Positions 38,821 to 47,506 of a stretch of DNA of 64,000 nucleotides are shown in pieces; position 1 is the stretch's first letter; each line of letters begins with the position of its first letter. Under the pieces are notes generated by a model. That model made no database searches and was not told where the DNA came from. It was given only the letters and a program-made list of their open reading frames with translations. The translations under genes were made by a program, and so were the position numbers. Origin of the DNA: Firmicutes bacterium HGW-Firmicutes-8 (GTDB lineage Bacteria > Bacillota > Thermincolia > Thermincolales > UBA2595); the NCBI GenBank assembly GCA_002840165.1, contig PGZN01000004.1:31623-95622 (forward strand), written 5' to 3'.

Positions 38821-41800
38821 TTATACTTTGTCAAATAACCTGTTCAGCATTACTGCGGCTTCGGCCCTGGAGGCTTTGGCCTTGGGCGCAAAATCGCCGG
38901 AGCTGCGTCCTTTGATAATGCTTTCCTTGGCCACAGCGGCGACATCGGATGCAGCCCAACTAGCCACGACAGACCCATCGGTGAACTTGCCGATCTGGGC
39001 GCTGACTTCGGCCTGGGTCAAGGCGCCGCCGGCATTCTTATACCTTAATGCCCGCGCTATCATGGAAGCCATCTGCTCCCTGGTTATCTTGTCATTCGGG
39101 GCGAAGGTATCGGCATTGTAACCGCTGATTATGCCGGCTTGAACGGCGGCAGCCACACTGCTGTAGAACCAGTCGCCGGCCTTGACATCTTTGAAGGCGA
39201 CAGCCTGGCTGTTTGCTGTTAAACTGAGGGCTTTAGCCAGCATGACCGCGAATTCGGCTCTAGTCACATCTTTGTTCGGGGCGAAACTGTCCTTTGTTAC
39301 CCCGCTTACAAAATGCCTGGCTGCGGCTATTTCGACATCGTTTTTAGCCCAGTGGGAATTCGCGTCACTGAAGGTTTTGTCATAGGCCAGGATGGCGTAT
39401 TTGCTGAAGTGGGTCAGGGCAACTGTTACTGTCTTGTTGCCGGCCAGAACCTTGCCTCCGATATAGACCCACTGCCCGGAGGTTTCATCCAGGCGGTAGA
39501 TGCCCAGTTTCTGCGGGTCGACATTTTTCAGGTCAATACCGCTGAATGACAGTTTTAAGATAATCGGTTTAGCGAAACTGGCAACCTTTGTGGATGTACT
39601 GGATTTGACAGATAAGGCGTCAAATTCAAATACATTGCCGATAAGCTTGATTTCCACCGGTTGCGATGATTTAGCCAGGATTGTATTGATGGTTGCGGTT
39701 TCCACCTTATCGATAGTAACCTTGATCTGCTCTCCGCTGGCCGGCTTAAACGTATCCTGCGGGATAGCCAGCTCTACCGCTCCATCGGCAGTCTTAACAG
39801 AATCGGGAGCATTGATGTTGATAACCTTTTCTACAGTCGCTGTTATCGGTACCTGGGCGGGAGCGGGCGCTCCTGCACCTCCCGGGGAACTCACTTCTGT
39901 AGTTGTGGCATAGGCATAGTCTGATTTGGTGGACTCTCCGCCGGTGCTGACGGCAGATACCTTGTAGTAGTAAGTGGTAGATGCCGATAAGCCGGAGTTG
40001 GAGTATGAAGCAGAAGTTACTGTGGTAGTGTTAATCTTAGTATAGGTGCCGCCTGCGGAGGAAGCGCGGTAGACATAGTATTCGGTTGCTCCCGTGACAG
40101 CGGTCCAGGTCAGGTTGATCTGGCTGCTGCCGGCTGCGGCAGCGGCTAACCCGCTGGGAGCGCTCGGAATGCTTGGGGTACCTGGCGCTGCAGCGTCAGT
40201 GGTGGCATTGACGGCGGTAGATGCGGCTGATTCGCCGGTGGCGTTAACTGCAGATACTTTATAGTAGTATGTGGTGGACGGCGACAAGCCGGTATTGGAG
40301 TACGAATTAGTAGTTACTGTAGTGGTGTTGATCTTGGTATAATCACCCTCGCCTGAGTCAGCTCTGTAGACGTTATATGTTGCTCCCGTTACGACGGTCC
40401 AAGTCAGGTTAATCTGGCTGCTGCCGGCTACCTCAGCGGTCAAATCCGTCGGGGTTGACGGCGGGGCTTCACCGGTAGGTACCAGCGGGGCAAAGGTGGT
40501 CAGGTGGTCAACCTTACCTTTCAGAATATGGTTTTCCGTATCGTTGGTGGCTGCGATGAATACCCAGTTATTAGCGTTATCGTCCCAGTACCCTAACTGC
40601 ACGTTATCGACCGGGGTGCCGTCCAGGAGTTTTGTACTGTCATCCGGGTCTACCTGCTCGCTGTAATCGAGCTCAATGTCAACATAGTCATTCAGTTTGG
40701 TGATGGCATTCCCTGAACTGTCGGCCGCTTTGATTTCTTTGCCGATACTGCCTGCCGGTTTAGCCAGGTTGGTAACGTGTACGCCGGTTGTTTCCTTGGC
40801 TGTGATCTGGCCGGAGTCCACTGAACTGCCCAGGGCGTTGGCAGGTACTGTTACTTTTATCCCTGCATCCTTGTCATCCAGTACCCCGCCCATGGCAGGA
40901 GTGATGGACTCAACCTTCGGCGGCTTGATGTTGTAACCTGTAAGCGGGGTCATGATAAGATTTTTATTGCTTACCGATGCCCCGCTGATTGTTACTGCTT
41001 GCCTGTTCTGCAGGGTTGTCCCATACCCGTCACCGGCAGCCTGGACCATCCATGTGGTTTCAGTGCTCGGTACAGTCAGGGTATATGTCCCGCTGGAATC
41101 TACCTCTCCGCCGACCCATCTGCCCTGCAGGTCGATAGCCCAGACGACGACATTGGAGCCTGCCTTCTTGCTGTCTGATACGCTGTCCTTGTATATTGTA
41201 CCGCCAATGGTGAAGCTGTCGCTCAGGAGATCAACATACAGGTCTTGGGTAATGTCCCCGCTAGCAGTTATAGTAACAGGATGCTGCGAGGAGTAGTCCG
41301 GATGGTCTGCAGTCAGGAAGTATGTTCCCGGCGGTACGTTAAAGCTGAAGTTTCCGCTGGCATCGGTTTTCTTAAAGGCGCCAAACGGGGCGTCTTTCTT
41401 GTTGATAGATACCCAGGCGTTCTCCACGACGGCTCCGGAGTCGTCGGTAACCTTCACGGTACCGCTCAAAGTTATTTTGGTTGGTAAAGTTATGTTGACC
41501 TCTTCGGCTGTAACCCCTGCGGCAAAAGTAGCAGTTATATTTCTAAATTGCTCTATTGTGCTGGAGTCCCCGATGCCCGGCACGGCAATCATGAGGTTAT
41601 AGGTGGCGCCTGATTGGTCAACCGGAACATTGATTGTCATCTGAGCTGTCCCGCCGTTCTTAAGTTTTATAAACCCGCCGTTCTGGAATTTGCCGTCCGC
41701 GCTCTTAACATGGATAAAAGCCTCAAATCCGGCTGGCTGCTCACCTGCGAAGATTACGGTTATAGCGCCTTTTTGCGGCAGGCTGAGGTCCCGTGTCACC

Positions 41801-44800
41801 GTAGTGCTTCCTACAGTTACCAGCGCCTGGTCATTGGGAAGGGCAACTTCTCCGGTTTCCGGGGTCCACAGGTGCAGCCGGTAGTTCCCCTGCTTCAGTT
41901 TCAGGGCGTACGAGCCTTGGGTATTTGTGACAGCCTTATTCCCGTAGACCATTTCCTGTGCTACACTGAGCCCTTCGGCCCAGACGGTGGCATTGACTAC
42001 GGTACTTGAGCCGCTGGTTACAGTACCCTGGATGGTGCCCATGGTACTGCTCTGGACGGTTATCGTAATCCTGCTTACATCAGAGGATTCTACGGTAACC
42101 ACCTGTTTCGGCAGTTCGCCGTAGTTGGGCGCAAAACCGGCCAGTACCCAGAAGCTATCGGGTTTGACAAACAGGGTAAAGTTACCGCTGCTGTCTGTGA
42201 CGGCATTGGCAAACCCGGGCATTGGGTTTGCTGTAACGCTAGCCGAGTTTACCCTGTAGGCTACCACAGATGCTTTGGCGATTGGCCTCTGGTCGGAATC
42301 AACGACTGTCCCGGAGATGGTCCGCTCCAGGGCTTCATATTTGAAGTTTACCGTGACAGTCTGGCTAGCTGCTACTACAATCTTCTTCTCCGGTATCCAT
42401 GGCATTCCGGGAGCGTGGGCGCCGACTACGTATTCCCCGGCTTTGACCTTCACGGAGAAGGTTCCGCTGGAATCGGTCATCGCATGGGCCCCCATCATCT
42501 CCCCGGTCGGGCTGTAGGCATATACTTCGGCATTCGGGATGGCGTTGTTGTTGCCATCTTTTACCGTCCCACTGATGGTGGCGTTCGGTACATTAATGGT
42601 GATAGTCAGCTCTTTGTTATCTTGGATGTCCTGGCTGGCAGGCATCGGGGGCATCCAGTCCATTACCGGCATTTGACCCATCATACCGCCTTTCGGCATG
42701 GCCGGACCGACTCCTACCATGTAGGTTCCGGCTTTAACTTTCAGGGTAGCTGAACCGGCGCCGTTCCCGTCTAATGTGATGGTTTGCGCATTAAACGAAG
42801 TCGGGCTTCCGGCAAATACATCCACCTGCTTGCCTAACAGTGATGAACCTGATGTTACGCTTACGGTCAGGTTATAATATGTAGATGTTCCGCCCGAGGT
42901 GGAATCTAGGACGATGTTCCCGGCAGATTTTGTGGTAGTATCGATGAAGAACTGGATCGGCATCATGATACCTACATAAGCGCCGCTGCTTGGGGAGGGA
43001 TCTGTTGACAGGAAGTATCCTCCCGGCACTAAGCCAGTGAAGCTGAATGTACCTTCGAAAGGTGACGTGGAACTGGTTAGAGCCTCTTTTCTGCCGCCGG
43101 GCCCGTCCAGATAAACCGTTACATTTGAGATACCGGGTCCCGAATTATTTACGATTTTCCCGGTTAAACCTCCTGCTGCCGCCCCGGCAATCGGGAAGAG
43201 CATCGAGTTCATCGGGCCTTCTTTGGTGGTCCCGGAAGAAGATTTGGTGGTCACCGAGCAGTAATACCCGTCAACCGGGGCCCCTGTGGCCTGGTCAAAG
43301 GTGATTTGTTTTTCCGGCCCGTTGATAATGCTTTTCAGCTCAAAATTTATGAAGTCAGACGAACCGGTCTCGTTGTTCAAAGTTACGGTTACTGTCCGCG
43401 AAATCCTTTCGCCCGAGACTGACCTGATGGTCACTGTACCCGGACCGGGCCCGTTGATATCCTGATTCATCGGCGAACCCTGGTCGAGAACGGCGGAGGT
43501 CACGTCAAATCCGGCCGGGAAGACAATCTCAATCTTGTCCCCTGCCGAAAGCTTCTGCTGAACAGGCATTCTCACCATGTAGTGGGAATCTGACTGAGCA
43601 GACGGGTTGGTAGGCCTGACTTCAACGGGCGAGAAGGCCTTCTGGGTATTAGTCATCACTGTCCCCGGGCCGCCCATCTGGAAGCCCTGGACGGTGGCGT
43701 TGACTGTATACGAATTCATTAATGTACCCGAGGTACTCTGGATGCCGCTGACGGTTCCGGTGATGCTGTCCCCTAAGGCCAGGTCGTAACCGAACAGTTT
43801 GACCGAATTTGACATCGGGTCATAACCGGCTTGAATACCTTTCGTAGGTATTGGCCTTGTAGTGGTTAAGTTATAATTATCTAAGTTTACGGCGTCACTT
43901 TTCTTGACCGGCTTGTTGAATAGGAACACTATCGCTCCTTCGGTCGGCGAGGGTCTGGTTTCCACCCTGACAATCGATGGTGAGGAGGTATCAGACGAGC
44001 CGGTGGTAAAGGTGGCGGTATAAGTCATTGCTAATGGTTTTTTGGCTGGATCTGTAACCGATGGATCTGTTGTTAGTATCGATCCCTGGTTAATTGTCAG
44101 ATTATATGTTGAATAAGCCTCAAGTGCCACGGTCGGTTTAAACAGCACCACGTTTTTCTCCACGACATTGGTTTCACCGGGGGGCGGGGGCGGGTTCATA
44201 ACGTCTCCGGTTACTGCTCCGCCGCCTACCTTCGTGATTTGGATGGCGGTTTTCACAGTGTCATAGTTGCCGGCTCCCTGTGAGGCGACCAAAATCTCCC
44301 GGGTGAACCCGATTCCTATGAACATTATTTCGGGCGATACGGTACCCATCTGTTCCACATTTGAACCGCCTGCCATGAACGGTGCGTCAGCTGGCAGAGA
44401 GCCCATGTTAGGCATAACGGTAAGCGCATTATCTATAATAACTGCTCCGGCGTCTGTTATTACAATCTGTCTGGGGCCTATAGCCGCCTCTTGTTTTACA
44501 GTCATCATAATCTGGAAGTGCTTCATGGCCCCTCCGATATTGCCTGGCTCAACTATTATCTTGCGCGTTGAATTATCCAGCACAAAGTTAGCGTCTGCGA
44601 CCCAACTGCTGCCGTTGTATACCTTAACGGCAACGCTGGACGTGGCATCCAGGTTGGGCGCCCAGATATCGAGCGGAATGTTGAACGACCCCGGCATTAC
44701 CTTGTCAGGCCCTACACCGGGTTTCATGTACATTCCCCTGCCCAGCATGAATTGATCTGATATTCTTACAACTTCGATACAGAAGTCTTTGGCATATTCA

Positions 44801-46368
44801 AGCTCCGGTTTTGACGTAAGAGGTATAATAATATGTCCTGAACCGTCAATGCTGAACTGGCCGGGGACTAATTCCCCCGAAGGATAGGGGCCCACGAATA
44901 CCCTTAGCTTTATTTTAATCGGGTCGGTCCCAACCGGGTTGCCGTTCGGGTCGATATTAACGTTCCCGCCGGGTCCGGAGGTTAAGGTTACATTCATCGG
45001 CAGCATAATGCTGAACCTGTTGTCGATATCGACCACTGAGCTGCCTGTAGTCACCTTGATTTTTCTCGGTCCTACAGGGGCGTCGTTGAGTACTGTAATA
45101 GGCACCTGCAGGTGTACGCCCGGAGGCGGGACATCATTAATCACAGATTTCGAACCCAAGTTAATTTTGCCATCACTTACCCAACTGCCTCCCGAGTAAA
45201 CGAAGATCTGTATCGTTGATGTGCCGTCAAACCCCGGCCCGAATATATCGAGCGGGATGTTGTCTCCCGGTGCGGCTGTGGGTGGGCCCACATTGTACTC
45301 CGGCCCGAAACAGCCGCTGCCGAAAAATCCCCGGCTGAGGAATTTATAAGGTTCCCCCGGACTGTTCTTTTTGAAAATCTCGACCATAAAATTAGGCAGG
45401 TTGAAGTCGCCCGGGACGCCGGACTCCAGGTTGGAGCCGGAAAACATCAGGCCGTAGCCGTTATTGGATACGCTTTCACAGATAACTGCCCCCATGTCGC
45501 CTACTACAACCGCTTTGAGCAGTTCTATGTCTGTACCGGAGCCAAAGTCATTCCCGTTCGGCATAATAACTAATTTCTGCTCTGTGCCGGCGAAGATTTT
45601 GTCTATGCCTACAGGCGGCACAAAATCGGCGGGATATTGGTCCTGGCCCCCCAGGGGAAAGCCGTTTTTCTGGAGCTTGACATTGTAGGACTCTGGTGGA
45701 ATACCTCCCTGGGCTATCTGGGCGAAAAGGCAGCCCGGCCCGTCATTGCCGAAATAAACCAGGTCAGCTACCTTGGTCGGGCCGTTATAAACTGCCCCCG
45801 TGACCTGGGCGGGATCGAAGGTATCAAGATCCTGCCCCAGGATGGCCACCTTGTCTTCTCCTGAAACGATGTTTTCAACCTCAAATACTACCGCCTGGTC
45901 GATGACCAGGTTTATGACCACCGGGATGTTGTCCTGGGTGGTCGATGCGGCAATTCCGTAAACCCCGGCTGCCGGGTTGGTGATCCCGGATAATTCCACG
46001 CTAACATTTGCTGCGCTATACACAGCTGCAGTAACCGGAATTTCTATCTTTTTTTGGCCTGGGGTATTGTTCGGTATCGCCGGGTCGTATGCGGCGCCTG
46101 TAACAGATACGCCCCACCCGGCAACATTATAGTTGTCAGGGAAACTGATAATAATTTTATCACCTGCTGATAAGTTTGAATTTATTTGCATACTAACCTG
46201 GTAAGAAGTGGGCTGGCCCGGTATTTTGCTTGGGGTCATTAAATTAATACCGGTTAATGAAGTGTTGGCGGCAAATACGGTCCCTACTCCCGCAAACTGG
46301 GTCAGGACCAAGGCCAGCGCTAAAAAAATGCTGACCCATTTGGGTTTCTTCACTTTTGTGATTCTCAT
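38821..46368 (-). CDS. Giant SLH-domain surface protein / adhesin
   Basis: 2515 residues. The signal peptide is about residues 1-34 (ends TVFAA). Residues 35-1060 are beta-rich Ig/SbsA-like modules. About 1065-1800 is a chain of carboxypeptidase-regulatory-like repeats, each with an xxGTVxDxxxxPIxxAxV start and a DSSGxFxxxVxxGxYxxxAxAPG end. Two fibronectin type III domains sit at about 1972-2150 (GSSQINLTWTAVTGATEY), then a hydrophobic linker. Three SLH repeats at about 2328-2515 (AARHFVSGVTKDSFAPNKDV and so on) anchor it to the cell wall. RBS GGAGAGAATC. It follows a c-di-GMP-I riboswitch, so surface display is probably tied to c-di-GMP. Confidence 0.9.
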   Translation of the reverse strand: MRITKVKKPKWVSIFLALALVLTQFAGVGTVFAANTSLTGINLMTPSKIPGQPTSYQVSMQINSNLSAGDKIIISFPDNYNVAGWGVSVTGAAYDPAIPNNTPGQKKIEIPVTAAVYSAANVSVELSGITNPAAGVYGIAASTTQDNIPVVINLVIDQAVVFEVENIVSGEDKVAILGQDLDTFDPAQVTGAVYNGPTKVADLVYFGNDGPGCLFAQIAQGGIPPESYNVKLQKNGFPLGGQDQYPADFVPPVGIDKIFAGTEQKLVIMPNGNDFGSGTDIELLKAVVVGDMGAVICESVSNNGYGLMFSGSNLESGVPGDFNLPNFMVEIFKKNSPGEPYKFLSRGFFGSGCFGPEYNVGPPTAAPGDNIPLDIFGPGFDGTSTIQIFVYSGGSWVSDGKINLGSKSVINDVPPPGVHLQVPITVLNDAPVGPRKIKVTTGSSVVDIDNRFSIMLPMNVTLTSGPGGNVNIDPNGNPVGTDPIKIKLRVFVGPYPSGELVPGQFSIDGSGHIIIPLTSKPELEYAKDFCIEVVRISDQFMLGRGMYMKPGVGPDKVMPGSFNIPLDIWAPNLDATSSVAVKVYNGSSWVADANFVLDNSTRKIIVEPGNIGGAMKHFQIMMTVKQEAAIGPRQIVITDAGAVIIDNALTVMPNMGSLPADAPFMAGGSNVEQMGTVSPEIMFIGIGFTREILVASQGAGNYDTVKTAIQITKVGGGAVTGDVMNPPPPPGETNVVEKNVVLFKPTVALEAYSTYNLTINQGSILTTDPSVTDPAKKPLAMTYTATFTTGSSDTSSPSIVRVETRPSPTEGAIVFLFNKPVKKSDAVNLDNYNLTTTRPIPTKGIQAGYDPMSNSVKLFGYDLALGDSITGTVSGIQSTSGTLMNSYTVNATVQGFQMGGPGTVMTNTQKAFSPVEVRPTNPSAQSDSHYMVRMPVQQKLSAGDKIEIVFPAGFDVTSAVLDQGSPMNQDINGPGPGTVTIRSVSGERISRTVTVTLNNETGSSDFINFELKSIINGPEKQITFDQATGAPVDGYYCSVTTKSSSGTTKEGPMNSMLFPIAGAAAGGLTGKIVNNSGPGISNVTVYLDGPGGRKEALTSSTSPFEGTFSFTGLVPGGYFLSTDPSPSSGAYVGIMMPIQFFIDTTTKSAGNIVLDSTSGGTSTYYNLTVSVTSGSSLLGKQVDVFAGSPTSFNAQTITLDGNGAGSATLKVKAGTYMVGVGPAMPKGGMMGQMPVMDWMPPMPASQDIQDNKELTITINVPNATISGTVKDGNNNAIPNAEVYAYSPTGEMMGAHAMTDSSGTFSVKVKAGEYVVGAHAPGMPWIPEKKIVVAASQTVTVNFKYEALERTISGTVVDSDQRPIAKASVVAYRVNSASVTANPMPGFANAVTDSSGNFTLFVKPDSFWVLAGFAPNYGELPKQVVTVESSDVSRITITVQSSTMGTIQGTVTSGSSTVVNATVWAEGLSVAQEMVYGNKAVTNTQGSYALKLKQGNYRLHLWTPETGEVALPNDQALVTVGSTTVTRDLSLPQKGAITVIFAGEQPAGFEAFIHVKSADGKFQNGGFIKLKNGGTAQMTINVPVDQSGATYNLMIAVPGIGDSSTIEQFRNITATFAAGVTAEEVNITLPTKITLSGTVKVTDDSGAVVENAWVSINKKDAPFGAFKKTDASGNFSFNVPPGTYFLTADHPDYSSQHPVTITASGDITQDLYVDLLSDSFTIGGTIYKDSVSDSKKAGSNVVVWAIDLQGRWVGGEVDSSGTYTLTVPSTETTWMVQAAGDGYGTTLQNRQAVTISGASVSNKNLIMTPLTGYNIKPPKVESITPAMGGVLDDKDAGIKVTVPANALGSSVDSGQITAKETTGVHVTNLAKPAGSIGKEIKAADSSGNAITKLNDYVDIELDYSEQVDPDDSTKLLDGTPVDNVQLGYWDDNANNWVFIAATNDTENHILKGKVDHLTTFAPLVPTGEAPPSTPTDLTAEVAGSSQINLTWTVVTGATYNVYRADSGEGDYTKINTTTVTTNSYSNTGLSPSTTYYYKVSAVNATGESAASTAVNATTDAAAPGTPSIPSAPSGLAAAAAGSSQINLTWTAVTGATEYYVYRASSAGGTYTKINTTTVTSASYSNSGLSASTTYYYKVSAVSTGGESTKSDYAYATTTEVSSPGGAGAPAPAQVPITATVEKVININAPDSVKTADGAVELAIPQDTFKPASGEQIKVTIDKVETATINTILAKSSQPVEIKLIGNVFEFDALSVKSSTSTKVASFAKPIILKLSFSGIDLKNVDPQKLGIYRLDETSGQWVYIGGKVLAGNKTVTVALTHFSKYAILAYDKTFSDANSHWAKNDVEIAAARHFVSGVTKDSFAPNKDVTRAEFAVMLAKALSLTANSQAVAFKDVKAGDWFYSSVAAAVQAGIISGYNADTFAPNDKITREQMASMIARALRYKNAGGALTQAEVSAQIGKFTDGSVVASWAASDVAAVAKESIIKGRSSGDFAPKAKASRAEAAVMLNRLFDKV

Positions 46369-46435
46369 TGATTCTCTCCTTTCGAACCATTTTTAGTTTT
46401 TAAACCACCCAATATCGATAACCATCACCTCCAGA

Positions 46436-46477
46436 AGAAAAAAAGCTGCCCTCCAGGAAATATATAGCAGCTTTTTG
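46436..46477 (-). terminator. Riboswitch expression-platform terminator
   Basis: On the minus strand AAAAAGCTGC / GCAGCTTTTTTT with a 21-base loop, between the aptamer and the adhesin start. A natural read-out for the riboswitch upstream. Confidence 0.85.
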
Positions 46478-46521
46478 CGATACGATAATTAAATTTTGCT
46501 TGATAACCTGGAAATCATACC

Positions 46522-46612
46522 ATTTTAGCGACCGGCGGCTGCAGCAGTCGCTTTTTGCTTAGCCCCACGGCTTTGCGCCCCCGCTTTTCAGCAGGTTTGC
46601 CTTTAGCAAGAA
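46522..46612 (-). promoter_or_regulatory. Cyclic-di-GMP-I (GEMM-I) riboswitch
   Basis: On the minus strand the conserved blocks occur in order: AGGCAAACC, a GAAA-loop stem (TGCTGAAAAGCGG), GGCGCAAAGCC, GGGGCTAA, then a second stem AGCGAC...GGTCGCT. This matches the GEMM-I consensus closely, including the GNRA tetraloop and the CGCAAAGC core. Located about 155 bases before the adhesin start, with an intrinsic terminator between. Whether c-di-GMP turns the gene on or off cannot be told from the sequence. Confidence 0.9.
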
Positions 46613-46690
46613 AAAAATATTAAATATATAGCATGGAATATTCGACATAATTTGGCAGATTCCTGCAAAAACTTGAGAAATCCGACAAAA

Positions 46691-46750
46691 AACTTTTCCG
46701 AAAAACCGACTTTCATTCCTATTGACGGAAAAGTTCGCTAGCCTTATAAT
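46691..46750 (+). promoter_or_regulatory. Promoter and inverted-repeat operator of tetR-RND unit
   Basis: TTGACG (46722-46727), 17 bases, TATAAT (46745-46750). A perfect 10-bp inverted repeat AACTTTTCCG (46691-46700) / CGGAAAAGTT (46726-46735), with 25 bases between, overlaps the -35 box and may bind the TetR product. Confidence 0.65.
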
Positions 46751-46821
46751 TATACATAGATGGCAAAAATGCAGTTAGTGCAAGTTTACATAATATACAG
46801 AACGTGGAGGGAGGCATTCAC

Positions 46822-47460
46822 ATGGCGGTAGTTACCATGCGTGAGAGAAAAAAAGAGGCTACTAAAACTAACATCCTAAAGGTCGCTATAGACCTGATAA
46901 ATGAACATGGTTTTAGCAACACAACCATGCAGCTGATTGCTGAGAAGGCTGATGTGGCCCTGCGCACTCTTTACAATTATTTCCCTTCTAAGGAAGCTAT
47001 TGTTGCTACATATCTACAGATGGCGGTTGAAGAAGAACAGGAAAAGAGCTGGGCCGAAGTTATGGAACTAGGTGCGACGTACGAGCGGCTGATACTGTTC
47101 TGTCAAAAATCTATGGAATGGATAAAAGAAAACCCCGTTTTAGTTGAAGTATATACAGTAGACCCTCGGAACTACATTTTCAGTACCGGGCCTGCGGATA
47201 TCCCGCGGAGCGGCCTGGAGGAGCTGGTGGCCAAATTAATGGAAATGGGCCAGCAGATGGGGGACGTTACTAAATCAGTGCCTGTCAAGGTTTTGACGAG
47301 GCAGTTTTTAGGTTTTTACCACTTCAGCATCCTTACCTGGCTGTGTGACAACGAGCAGGACCTGTTCAAGATTTTCAAAGAAGGCCTCGACCTTTTTTGG
47401 GGCGGCGTCAAGACGAAGACCGTTGACCCTGGGACTGTTCTTTGGGGCATGTTCGGCTAG
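46822..47460 (+). CDS. TetR/AcrR-family transcriptional regulator
   Basis: 212 residues. The N-terminal helix-turn-helix (ILKVAIDLINEHGFSNTTMQLIAEKADVALRTLYNYF, written here with its helices run together at residues 20-55) is typical of TetR; the C-terminal ligand domain is not recognised. ATG 46822 lies eight bases after GGAGGGAGG; the longer frame starts inside the ribosome site. Sits 46 bases upstream of an RND transporter, which it probably represses. Confidence 0.9.
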   Translation: MAVVTMRERKKEATKTNILKVAIDLINEHGFSNTTMQLIAEKADVALRTLYNYFPSKEAIVATYLQMAVEEEQEKSWAEVMELGATYERLILFCQKSMEWIKENPVLVEVYTVDPRNYIFSTGPADIPRSGLEELVAKLMEMGQQMGDVTKSVPVKVLTRQFLGFYHFSILTWLCDNEQDLFKIFKEGLDLFWGGVKTKTVDPGTVLWGMFG

Positions 47461-47506
47461 GAATTGCGGTACATAGGATTTATTTTCCGGTAGGGAGAGG
47501 TGCTTA

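Noticed and set aside
44267..44755. Several long plus-strand frames within the adhesin gene
   Set aside because: Shadow frames of a GC-balanced 7.5-kb gene; none has a ribosome site or family motif.
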